Notes under the pieces: model-generated
What the model saw: only the letters and a program-made list of their open reading frames with translations
Told to the model about the DNA's origin: nothing
Database searches by the model: none
Shown: positions 8,523-14,758 of the stretch, piece by piece
Layout of the letters: each line of letters begins with the position of its first letter
How positions within the stretch are numbered: position 1 is the first letter of the stretch
NCBI GenBank assembly: GCA_012511315.1
Contig: JAAZGI010000093.1
Span: forward strand, 1-17,448
Length of the DNA: 17,448 bases
Direction: 5' to 3'
Origin: Clostridium sp.
GTDB taxonomy: Bacteria; Bacillota; Clostridia; Clostridiales; Clostridiaceae
Program-made: the position numbers and the translations under genes

Positions 8523-9342
8523 AGACGTTTTTCATGAGAATAGTGGTAGTGATTGCGCCGACGCCACCAGGTACTGATGTTACATAATCAACAATTTCAA
8601 CGGCTTCATCAGTTTTAACGTCACCGGTCATTTTACCATCTAGTTCAGACGTACCAACGTCGATCACAGTTTGTCCCGGACTAAAGTATTCAGCTGTAAA
8701 CATATGGGGACGACCAACTGCTGCCACTACAATATCTGCACTCTTGGTTAATTCAGGCAAGTTCTTTGTTCTGGAGTGGGCCATGGTGACGGTGGCGTGA
8801 TCGGCTAATAAAAGCATGGCTAAAGGCTTACCAACAATGTTGGAACGGCCAACAATTACAACGTTCTTACCCGTAATGTCCCCTAATGTTTCTTTGATAA
8901 TGGTATGGGCACTCTTAGCGGTACAAGGCACAAAGGCACGATCACCCATGAAAAGTAGCCCTGCATTAATGGGGTTGACCCCGTCAATGTCTTTTTCTTT
9001 TGCAATCGCAGCTGAAACCTTTTTCCCGTCCATATGCTTTGGTAGTGGGAAGAGCACCATGATGCCATGAACGTCTTTATCGGAATTTAAATCGCGAATG
9101 GCAGCTAAAAGTTCTTCTTCGGTGGTTTCTTCAGGTAGGGTAATATTAACTTTTCCCATACCAAGGGATTCAGCAACTCTAGTCTGGCTGTTTAGATAGT
9201 ACTTGGAGCCTTCATCGTCGCCTACTAAAACAGTTGCCAAAGTTGGCACGGATTTTCCATCCTTGCTTCTTTTTTTAGTAAAGGCCTTAATGTCTTCCTT
9301 GTACTTAGCAGCAAGTTCTTTTACGTTAATAATGTTTCCCAT
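8497..9342 (-). CDS. folD: FolD-type methylenetetrahydrofolate dehydrogenase, cyclohydrolase residues altered
   Basis: FolD normally carries both 5,10-methylene-THF dehydrogenase and methenyl-THF cyclohydrolase activity. The 281 residues from the ATG at 9342 (GGAGG 8 nt upstream) match the family. The Rossmann motif GRSNIVGKP is at 165-173, AHSRT at 188-192, and PGGVGAITT at 258-266. Compared with E. coli FolD, Tyr50 and Asp121 are kept (Tyr49, Asp120). The catalytic Lys54 is Gln53 and Gln98 is Leu97. In the human enzyme, changing the equivalent Lys56 to Gln abolishes cyclohydrolase but not dehydrogenase activity. I therefore infer a monofunctional dehydrogenase partnered by a separate cyclohydrolase. 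Arg166 and Ser190 suggest NADP use. The frame is open for 52 more codons upstream. Confidence 0.95.
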   Translation of the reverse strand: MGNIINVKELAAKYKEDIKAFTKKRSKDGKSVPTLATVLVGDDEGSKYYLNSQTRVAESLGMGKVNITLPEETTEEELLAAIRDLNSDKDVHGIMVLFPLPKHMDGKKVSAAIAKEKDIDGVNPINAGLLFMGDRAFVPCTAKSAHTIIKETLGDITGKNVVIVGRSNIVGKPLAMLLLADHATVTMAHSRTKNLPELTKSADIVVAAVGRPHMFTAEYFSPGQTVIDVGTSELDGKMTGDVKTDEAVEIVDYVTSVPGGVGAITTTILMKNVCEASELEY

Positions 9343-9423
9343 AATTATATTCCTCCAATTATGATTTGAGTCTGCCCAAAAGACAAATGATTGCTCTGGG
9401 ACTTTTAAAGGGTATGCATAAAT

Positions 9424-9444
9424 GGCCTCAAACCGGTTGAGACC
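9424..9444 (-). promoter_or_regulatory. hairpin in the nusB-folD gap
   Basis: In minus-strand RNA, GGUCUCAA and UUGAGGCC form an 8-bp stem (one G-U pair) around the loop CCGGU. It lies in the only long gap (165 bp) of the operon, about 80 nt before the folD start. No U-tract follows, so it is not a standard terminator. An RNA processing or stability element is possible, but no function is shown. Confidence 0.5.
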
Positions 9445-9507
9445 AAGACGATCCATTAGATAAAATAAATTCGTTGAGTTTCTGGGTTTTCCATCCACTC
9501 AGCGAGT

Positions 9508-10341
9508 TTATTGATCACTATTTTCTTTTTCTTCCCGTTTTAATTTCAATAGTTTCATTTGAGTTCGAATATCCATCCCTTCGGTTGGAACTTCCTCAGA
9601 TAATTCTTCAACCATCGCTTTGGCAGAGGTCTCTTCTTTTACTGATGCAACAGAGCGGTCGGCTAGTCCTTGTTCTTTCCTGTCCTCATGAGGTGGTGAA
9701 GCTAATTTTTCTTCAGGTTCTACTTCAAAGTTTTTCTCGAAAGTAACCTCCGATTCAAGGCTCCTTGAGGTCTCAAATTGACTTACTCTCACTTCTTGAG
9801 GCTCGATCCCCGGTAGGGTTTCAACTGGAGCTTCTGAAACTTCTTGAACTTCTTGAACTTTTAAAACTTCTGGAGCGACTGGTATTACAACTTCACTTTC
9901 TTTTGGTATGGTACCAGCTTGCTTGGCTTTTAAGACTTTATCTAAAACACCATTAATAAAAGAAGTGGCTTCCTCATCAGAATAGATTTTAGATAGTTCC
10001 AAGGCCTCATTTAAGGAGACTCGCTCTGGAATATCATCAAGAAAGATGATTTCTGCAACAGCTAATTTTAAAATTGCTAGATTCACTTTAGAAATCCGCT
10101 CCAGGGTCCATTCTTTCAAGAAGTTACGAATCACTGCTTTTAGGTATTCATCTTTTTCAACCACGATGGAGCTTATTTTAGTTATATATGAGCGATCCAA
10201 AGTTTCCTTTGTGTCGCTTATATCGATGAACTCATCGATATAAGCATCATTGATTTCTTCATTGCGCGTGTTTATGGTATCTGAGTATAACAGTTCCATG
10301 GCAATGGCACGTGACTTACGTCGATTCGGTTTATTTTGCAT
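9508..10341 (-). CDS. nusB: transcription antitermination factor NusB with long acidic C-terminal tail
   Basis: NusB binds boxA RNA with NusE/S10 and promotes antitermination and processing of rRNA transcripts. Residues 1-143 are a complete all-helical NusB domain: RRKSRAIAMELLYS near the N-terminus, FLKEWTLERISKVNLAILKLAVAEI at about 74-98 and the characteristic SLNEALELSKIYSDEEATSFINGVLDKV (109-136). Family members usually end about here. This one continues for about 134 residues rich in Glu, Val, Pro and Ser, with VQEV-type repeats and no predicted fold, then a Lys/Glu-rich end (TQMKLLKLKREEKENSDQ). The ATG at 10341 overlaps the Asp23 gene by 11 bp; the ribosome site (AGGGA) is modest. The tail has one open frame with no stop, so it is probably translated. 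Confidence 0.93.
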   Translation of the reverse strand: MQNKPNRRKSRAIAMELLYSDTINTRNEEINDAYIDEFIDISDTKETLDRSYITKISSIVVEKDEYLKAVIRNFLKEWTLERISKVNLAILKLAVAEIIFLDDIPERVSLNEALELSKIYSDEEATSFINGVLDKVLKAKQAGTIPKESEVVIPVAPEVLKVQEVQEVSEAPVETLPGIEPQEVRVSQFETSRSLESEVTFEKNFEVEPEEKLASPPHEDRKEQGLADRSVASVKEETSAKAMVEELSEEVPTEGMDIRTQMKLLKLKREEKENSDQ

Positions 10342-10750
10342 CTTTCCCTGCTACTTCCTGTTTCTTCACAGAAATATTATTAACCATAATATTCACTTCG
10401 GATACTTTTAAACCCGTAATATTTTCAACCGTTGTCATCACGTTTTCCTGAACGGCCTGAACCACTTCAGGGATGTTATATCCATATTCCACTGACATCA
10501 CAATATCAATGGTTGATTTCTTTTCGTCAATGGTAACTTTAACGCCCTTTGTTACATTACGTTTACCTGTAAATACCTGAGTGATGCCTCGAGTAGTAGT
10601 CGGATTTAATCCTGAAACCCCATCGATCTCAGTCGCTGCAATCCCGGCGATAACACCCACTACTTCTTCTGAGATTTTCACCGTTCCCACACCGGAAACG
10701 TCGTATTTACCAGTTTCTCTGGTTATATTTGTCTGATTATCTTTTTCCAT
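10331..10750 (-). CDS. Asp23/Gls24 family protein (YqhY-like)
   Basis: These are small alkaline-shock/envelope-stress family proteins of Gram-positives. By position just before nusB it corresponds to B. subtilis YqhY, which lies downstream of accBC and has been linked to control of fatty-acid synthesis; accBC are not present here. The protein has 139 residues with no signal or membrane segment. The domain runs from GTVKISEEVVGVIAGIAATEIDGV (22-45) to EVNIMVNNISVKKQ near the end, with the typical alternating strand and helix pattern. The ATG follows a strong CCGGAGG with 6-7 nt of spacing. It is the first gene of the long operon, about 40 nt after the predicted transcription start. Confidence 0.9.
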   Translation of the reverse strand: MEKDNQTNITRETGKYDVSGVGTVKISEEVVGVIAGIAATEIDGVSGLNPTTTRGITQVFTGKRNVTKGVKVTIDEKKSTIDIVMSVEYGYNIPEVVQAVQENVMTTVENITGLKVSEVNIMVNNISVKKQEVAGKDAK

Positions 10751-10770
10751 TTTTTTACCTCCGGTAAAAT

Positions 10771-10881
10771 TGCATAATAAATAAACCTGTCATGCTATTA
10801 TAGCAAAGAGCTCTATGCATTTACAATTGAATAAAGGTTGCTTTCATATGATATTGCATAAACAATGCATGAATTATGCAT
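10771..10881. repeat. cluster of five ATGCAT-like motifs around the operon promoter
   Basis: TGCAT or ATGCAT occurs at 10771-10775, 10815-10820, 10855-10859, 10865-10870 and 10876-10881. The last three are 10-11 bp apart, one helical turn, and lie just upstream of the -35 box on the minus strand. TGCAT-N5-ATGCA at 10855-10869 is an inverted pair. The arrangement resembles operator half-sites, but the AT-rich context makes chance possible. Confidence 0.4.
10797..10826 (-). promoter_or_regulatory. sigma-A promoter of the Asp23-nusB-...-recN operon
   Basis: On the minus strand the -35 box is TTGTAA (plus 10821-10826) and the -10 box a perfect TATAAT (plus 10797-10802), separated by 18 nt. Transcription would start near 10790, giving a leader of about 40 nt with the strong ribosome site of the Asp23 gene. 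One ATGCAT motif (10815-10820) falls inside the spacer next to the -35 box, where a bound protein would block polymerase. Confidence 0.75.
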
Positions 10882-11203
10882 ACCTTCCTCATTCGACTCA
10901 ATGAACTTAAAACAATGGTCACAAATCTCTAATATTGGGTTCATTTTTAGGTTTTTTATTCAATTTCCTTGGTCTTACCTGTTTAGATTATACCCCAGAG
11001 CTTGTCCGAAATTTTAACTTGGGTTTCATCTAATTAGAAAATCTCAGGGTCCAGCATGTACAACTCCGGTTTCATCATAGATTCGAATTACTTAGATCTT
11101 CCTCGCCCTTTTTATTTAAGAAATATATTATTCCATAACAGTTTTATTTTATATTTTTAATCTTGATAAACCAATTCTTTATTTCAGGTTTGTGTACCTC
11201 TTC

Positions 11204-11291
11204 CTATGGGTATGTCTTTTTCTAAGGTTATGTTTTTTCTAAGGGTGTGTTTTTTCTAAGGGTATGTTTTTTTCAATGGATGTAATTTTTT
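11204..11291. repeat. tandem repeat, five imperfect copies of about 17 bp
   Basis: Copies begin at 11204, 11222, 11239, 11256 and 11274 (periods 18, 17, 17 and 18). The plus-strand consensus is ctaagggtatgtttttt. The middle three are nearly identical; the outer two are degraded. The array lies just beyond the efp terminator in a gene-free region. It is consistent with slippage expansion; a binding-site role is not shown. Confidence 0.75.
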
Positions 11292-11323
11292 ATATTATTA
11301 GTCCCTTGCTTGTTAATCTGCCC

Positions 11324-11361
11324 TAAAAAAAAACAGCACTGCTCAAATGCAGCGCTGCTTA
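11324..11361 (-). terminator. rho-independent terminator after efp
   Basis: On the minus strand a 12-bp stem with two G-U pairs (plus 11349-11360 with 11331-11342) encloses the loop AUUUGA. It is followed by nine U residues (plus 11325-11333, the first few U residues pairing into the stem). It lies about 10 bp beyond the efp stop codon and isolates efp from the Asp23 operon. Confidence 0.93.
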
Positions 11362-11369
11362 AATTTTTT

Positions 11370-11927
11370 TTAAACTCTCGCCATATAATCTCCGGTTCTG
11401 GTATCGATCCGGATTACATCGCCCTCATTAATAAAGAATGGAACCATAACTTTAGCCCCCGTTTCAACTGTGGCAGGCTTTAAAGCATTGGTTGCTGTGT
11501 TACCTTTCACGCCAGGTTCAGTTTGAGTTACTTCTAGTTCAACAAAGTTTGGTGCTTCAATTGCAAAAGCATTGCCTTTATAAAACTTAATGGCAGCAAA
11601 CATATTTTCCTTTAGATACTTGATGGCTTCAGCCACTTTATCGTAGTTTAGTGGGATTTGTTCAAAGGTATCGTTGTCCATAAAATAATACAACTCGCCA
11701 TCATTGTAAAGATACTGCATATCTTTTCTTTCAATGACTGCTTCTTGCAACTTATCTGTTGGGTTGAATGTTGTATCGGTCATGCCACCATGAAGAACGT
11801 TTCTGAGTTTTGTTCTTACAAAAGCTGCCCCCTTACCTGGTTTAACATGAAGAAATTCGACAACGGTATAAACGTTACCATCCATTTCAAAGGTTGTTCC
11901 TTTTCTAATATCGCCTGCGGAAATCAT
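11370..11927 (-). CDS. efp: translation elongation factor P
   Basis: EF-P binds between the ribosomal P and E sites and relieves stalling at proline stretches. The 185 residues show the three-domain beta-barrel protein: [13 protein letters not shown] at the start, the loop [17 protein letters not shown] with Lys32 at its tip, and the C-terminal [17 protein letters not shown]. Lys32 in PGKG matches B. subtilis EF-P Lys32, which carries a 5-aminopentanol modification there. No modification enzyme is in the window. The ATG at 11927 has GGAGGGG 7 nt upstream; the frame is open 16 codons higher but that part is unlike the family. It is a single-gene unit with its own promoter and terminator, possibly also reached by read-through from the pilus operon. 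Confidence 0.97.
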   Translation of the reverse strand: MISAGDIRKGTTFEMDGNVYTVVEFLHVKPGKGAAFVRTKLRNVLHGGMTDTTFNPTDKLQEAVIERKDMQYLYNDGELYYFMDNDTFEQIPLNYDKVAEAIKYLKENMFAAIKFYKGNAFAIEAPNFVELEVTQTEPGVKGNTATNALKPATVETGAKVMVPFFINEGDVIRIDTRTGDYMARV

Positions 11928-12002
11928 ATATTTACCCCTCCAATAGTTCACGGCTCTCTTGGCCGCAAGATACATTTTGTTTCTTATAAATAACCATTCA
12001 TA

Positions 12003-12031
12003 ATTATATCAGCTCAGCTTTGTTTTGCAAA
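12003..12031 (-). promoter_or_regulatory. sigma-A promoter of efp
   Basis: On the minus strand the -10 box is a perfect TATAAT (plus 12003-12008), with TTTGCA (plus 12026-12031) 17 nt upstream, or TTGCAA with 16 nt. Transcription would start near 11996, giving a leader of about 70 nt. A second TATAAT (plus 12062-12067) has no good -35 partner. Confidence 0.65.
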
Positions 12032-12133
12032 GTTACTTTTTAATTGGCTGACCTTGTAACTATTATAGCCCATTTCTGACTCATTCGCCTTATAAATGGA
12101 TTAGATTATCGAATTGATTATTAAATATTCCAT

Positions 12134-12574
12134 CTAAAATTGTCCGGTAACCCCTGATAAGAAGAGTCCTACTCCCCCATCTAGTGATTCCTTAGCAAGG
12201 ACAAAGCGGATATGGTCTTTGCCAGCAACCCGTTGGGTTAATTTAAATCGATAAATGGTTCCAAGGTTGGGTAAATCAATGGTCTTTAAGTAAAGTAAAC
12301 TGGTCTGTTCCACCGGAATTCGCAGGTAATTTTTTTCTTTAAGATAGGCGGCAAAGGTTTGAAAATCAGGAAAGCGTGGATCTTGGTTGATGACTTCTTG
12401 AAAAACTTCAAGATCTGTTTGAGCTAAGATATAGTTCTCTTCAAGATAGCCTAGGCAATTATCCGATAGGTCAGATGTTGACACTAAGCCTAATGCACCG
12501 GTACTGATTGCAAATACTAAGAGGAGAATTAGGAAAGAGGCTGTAAAGAATCCTTTGCGTTTGGATGTGGTCAA
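12134..12574 (-). CDS. pilin-like pseudopilin without Glu5, last gene of the ComG-like operon
   Basis: The start is probably TTG at 12574, because GGAGGG lies 9 nt upstream, giving 146 residues. The leader MTTSKRKG is followed by FFTASFLILLLVFAISTG, a prepilin-like cleavage site and membrane helix. Position 5 of the mature protein is Ser, not the Glu that most type IV pilins need for assembly. The soluble part (about 35-146) matches no family I recognise. The leader length and KGFxxAS pattern are the same as in the 105-residue protein two genes upstream, so both may be ComGG/GspK-like tip or minor subunits. It overlaps the preceding gene by 104 bp. Function is inferred from operon position and N-terminus only. 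Confidence 0.75.
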   Translation of the reverse strand: MTTSKRKGFFTASFLILLLVFAISTGALGLVSTSDLSDNCLGYLEENYILAQTDLEVFQEVINQDPRFPDFQTFAAYLKEKNYLRIPVEQTSLLYLKTIDLPNLGTIYRFKLTQRVAGKDHIRFVLAKESLDGGVGLFLSGVTGQF

Positions 12575-13022
12575 TGCGATAAGCCCTCCGGAATTGATAG
12601 TCACCATAATCAAAAATAACTGTTAGTAGATCGTCTTCTGCTTCATAGCTCACCTTTTTCACCAGATCCGAGAGATAGATATTCGTAGCTGATTTACCAG
12701 TAAAGACTGTGTATACGAGCCTACCTCGATCCATTAAAAAGGTGTACTCTCGCCATTCAAGGGGGATTTTGTCGTCATAGATATAAAAGGAAAAGGTGAA
12801 AGACTGTTTGCCGATAACAATCTCATGAATGTCTTTATAAAGATCAATTTTAAGGCGTTCACTCACATTAATAAAATCACTTTTCACTTGATTTAAGCGG
12901 TAGATGGTTTGGTAGGAGGTCCAACTTAGGTGAAATAAATGAAGGGTGGTCACTAAAAGAAGGGATCCCATGAAAAGATAAAGCATAAGTTCTTTTATTA
13001 TAAAGCCCCTTTTTCGATCCAT
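12471..13022 (-). CDS. prepilin-like protein (ComGF-like)
   Basis: The 183-residue protein has a short leader MDRKRG followed by FIIKELMLYLFMGSLLLVTT, a class III-type prepilin signal with Glu at mature position 5. The soluble domain is rich in Tyr, Asp and beta-prone segments (VIFDYGDYQFRRAYRID). By position and shape it resembles ComGF or a minor pseudopilin (GspJ-like). The ATG at 13022 follows GGAGG with 4 nt of spacing and overlaps the previous gene by 25 bp. The last 35 residues or so overlap the next gene in another frame for 104 bp, and this tail (Cys-containing, low similarity to pilin ends) may be read-through past an ancestral stop. Specific subunit identity is not certain. Confidence 0.75.
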   Translation of the reverse strand: MDRKRGFIIKELMLYLFMGSLLLVTTLHLFHLSWTSYQTIYRLNQVKSDFINVSERLKIDLYKDIHEIVIGKQSFTFSFYIYDDKIPLEWREYTFLMDRGRLVYTVFTGKSATNIYLSDLVKKVSYEAEDDLLTVIFDYGDYQFRRAYRIDHIQTQRILYSLFPNSPLSICNQYRCIRLSVNI

Positions 13023-13315
13023 AGCTCCTCCTCAATCATCTGTCCATTAATAAGTTGGAGAAGGGTTCCGTCTTCTTTATTGGTTAGGATTACTCCAAAG
13101 GATCCTTGGCTGAAAGGTTTAAAGGTTTTACCCTGGCTTAAACGAATCATGTTTTCTTCAAAGGCCAGTTGACCTTTGATTTGGTCAAGATCTTCTAAGC
13201 TTAGAGTTATCGCTGCGCTTAATCCCCTCCCTAAGCTCACAGTGGTCGCCAAGCAAACAAATAGTAGTACTAAACAAGACGCAGAAATAAATCCTTTGTT
13301 TTTAGTTTGTCCCAT
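12998..13315 (-). CDS. small pilin-like pseudopilin without Glu5
   Basis: The 105-residue protein has leader MGQTKNKG, then FISASCLVLLFVCLATTVSLG as a membrane helix. Mature position 5 is Ser instead of Glu. The remaining 75 residues contain FEENMIRLSQGK and a short beta-rich part. It resembles ComGE/ComGG-type minor subunits only by size, N-terminus and place in the operon. The ATG at 13315 has GGGAG 7 nt upstream and overlaps the previous gene by 14 bp. The N-terminus is similar to that of the last gene of the operon, suggesting paralogy. Confidence 0.7.
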   Translation of the reverse strand: MGQTKNKGFISASCLVLLFVCLATTVSLGRGLSAAITLSLEDLDQIKGQLAFEENMIRLSQGKTFKPFSQGSFGVILTNKEDGTLLQLINGQMIEEELWIEKGAL

Positions 13316-13793
13316 AATATTTCTCCCGAAAAGTAGAGGTGCCGACTTGAAAAACGAGTTCCCCCATCAACTGGTCCTTGCGAAAAATGAGAATGGTAAA
13401 CGCATTTTGACCATTGTTGGTTTGATTTTTAAAATCTGTAGTGGTTAAAATAGAAGTCCATTGGCCGCTTTTATGTTTCACACGGTAGATGGGGTCGTCA
13501 ATTACTAAATACTCTTTCCCCGATCCGATGAAACGAACACTGCCTGTTCCGTTTAAAACAAAATAATAGCCAATGCTGTGTTCTCTGACAGCTCGAATCC
13601 GTTGATCTGTAATGGCACTTTTTAACTGATTCATAAATACTTTATCTCGAATCTCTCTTTGAAAGGATTCAGTTTTAAAAGGCTTAATGGTGAGAGATAA
13701 AATCAGACTAAATAAACCAAGGGCAAAGACGACTTCAAGGAGAGAAAACCCTCTTTTTTTTACCTTTAAATCTAGTGCATTTTTTATTGTCAT
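13302..13793 (-). CDS. type IV prepilin-like protein with canonical N-methylation motif (ComGD-like)
   Basis: The 163-residue protein has a 15-residue leader ending in KKRG, then FSLLEVVFALGLFSLILSL. This is the canonical prepilin peptidase site with Phe1 and Glu5, followed by the hydrophobic assembly helix. The soluble part contains a beta-rich segment around RFIGSGKEYLVIDDPIYRV. It is the pilin closest to the classical form in this operon and would be processed by a PilD/ComC-type peptidase, which is not in the window. It starts with an ATGA overlap with the platform gene. Its length fits ComGD or GspH-like minor pilins better than the roughly 100-residue major ComGC. Confidence 0.85.
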   Translation of the reverse strand: MTIKNALDLKVKKRGFSLLEVVFALGLFSLILSLTIKPFKTESFQREIRDKVFMNQLKSAITDQRIRAVREHSIGYYFVLNGTGSVRFIGSGKEYLVIDDPIYRVKHKSGQWTSILTTTDFKNQTNNGQNAFTILIFRKDQLMGELVFQVGTSTFREKYYGTN

Positions 13794-14758
13794 TGGATTT
13801 TACCAAAGGCATCCATTAAGGGACCCATGATTGAAACGACGGTAACTCCCACCACCGCTCCTATGGCCACCATGGATAAAGGTTCAAGGAGCTTGATACG
13901 ACTCTCCATCGTGGCGTTAATGGTGTTCCGTGAGTTTTTAAGGTAGAGTTCAAATCCCCCCACGATATTACCTCCTTCTTCATGAATTTTCGTTAAAGTG
14001 GTCAACTCCTTTGAAAAACCACCCAGGGATAAACTTTTCGATAAACTTTCTCCCAGCATGAGCTGTTCTTTAATTTTATCAGGAGCAATCAAAACCGTAG
14101 ATCCGGTTAACTCCAAAACATCCATGATGCCTTTGCCACCTTTTAAAAGCTTTGTCATGCGATCTACTGCTAAGACTTCAAGATAAAGACGGTAGCGTTT
14201 GCCTAAAACCAGGCGTAGGGCTCCATGGTAGCGACGAAATAAAAAGCTTGCAGCTATAATAAAAAAAACGGTTATAAGAAGATAGATCTTCCAATGGCTA
14301 AGAATATGAATTCGCAGATCATTTAAGGTGAAGAGGAAGCCTTCCGTGACTTTTAGGGTGCCCAATAAGTCAGCCATCATGGGAACCATGAAAAAAAGTG
14401 CAAAGATAAGATAGGCGCTAATAAGCACCAACATCACCAAAGGATAAATGGCAAAAGAGATTAATTTTTGACGCAGTTCTCGATTTTTTCGGTGCATATC
14501 AAAAAGCTCAAGAAAAGCTTCGGCTAAGCGACCGGTTTCTTCCGCTAACCTTAAAACTTGAGCATCGGTCTCATCGATTCCAGCCATAGCCCTTATAGCT
14601 TCATAGAGGGATAGGCCTTGATTTAAAGTTGCCTTTAGTTCTTGGGCATCTTCTCCATAGGGTGCCTCCAACAAATCAAAGGCTTGCATGAGGGGAAAAC
14701 CAGTATCTAGTAGAGTACCTAATTGATAATAGAATTTTTCGACTTGCCTTTTTTTCAT
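13790..14758 (-). CDS. type II secretion/type IV pilus inner-membrane platform protein (GspF/ComGB family)
   Basis: This is the polytopic platform that couples the assembly ATPase to pilin insertion. The 322 residues hold two T2SSF domains: about 1-125 (LDTGFPLMQAFDLLE, then LAEETGRLAEAF at 71-82) and about 195-320 (LLKGGKGIMDVLELTG, IHEEGGNIVGGF). Hydrophobic helices lie at about 100-128, 155-175 and 292-315. The gene overlaps both neighbours by 4 bp (ATGA), a coupling typical of pilus operons. Slightly shorter than GspF (about 400), it fits ComGB-like proteins. DNA uptake or secretion cannot be told apart from this gene alone. Confidence 0.93.
   Translation of the reverse strand: MKKRQVEKFYYQLGTLLDTGFPLMQAFDLLEAPYGEDAQELKATLNQGLSLYEAIRAMAGIDETDAQVLRLAEETGRLAEAFLELFDMHRKNRELRQKLISFAIYPLVMLVLISAYLIFALFFMVPMMADLLGTLKVTEGFLFTLNDLRIHILSHWKIYLLITVFFIIAASFLFRRYHGALRLVLGKRYRLYLEVLAVDRMTKLLKGGKGIMDVLELTGSTVLIAPDKIKEQLMLGESLSKSLSLGGFSKELTTLTKIHEEGGNIVGGFELYLKNSRNTINATMESRIKLLEPLSMVAIGAVVGVTVVSIMGPLMDAFGKIQ

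Larger units (their letters stand above)
10751..11369. other. 619-bp non-coding region between efp and the Asp23 operon
   Basis: No gene is supported here; stops are frequent in all frames and no ribosome site with a coding frame was found. The right end holds the efp terminator (11324-11361). The left end holds the operon promoter (10797-10826) and a cluster of ATGCAT-like motifs (10771-10881). Between them, 11204-11291 is a tandem repeat of about 17 bp. A perfect TATAAT on the minus strand (plus 10987-10992) has no good -35 partner. The remainder (about 10885-11200) is AT-rich without recognised structure. Confidence 0.6.

Noticed and set aside
9474..9746. Plus-strand open frame opposite nusB and the gap
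   Set aside because: It is antisense to the nusB tail and is Leu-rich as expected for the complement of Glu/Lys-rich codons; no ribosome site or family similarity.
11928..11975. N-terminal extension of EF-P
   Set aside because: The ATG at 11927 has an excellent ribosome site and gives the standard family N-terminus; the extension covers that ribosome site.
13176..13448. Plus-strand open frame across the pilin genes
   Set aside because: Antisense to well-supported overlapping pilin-like genes with good ribosome sites; no recognisable product.
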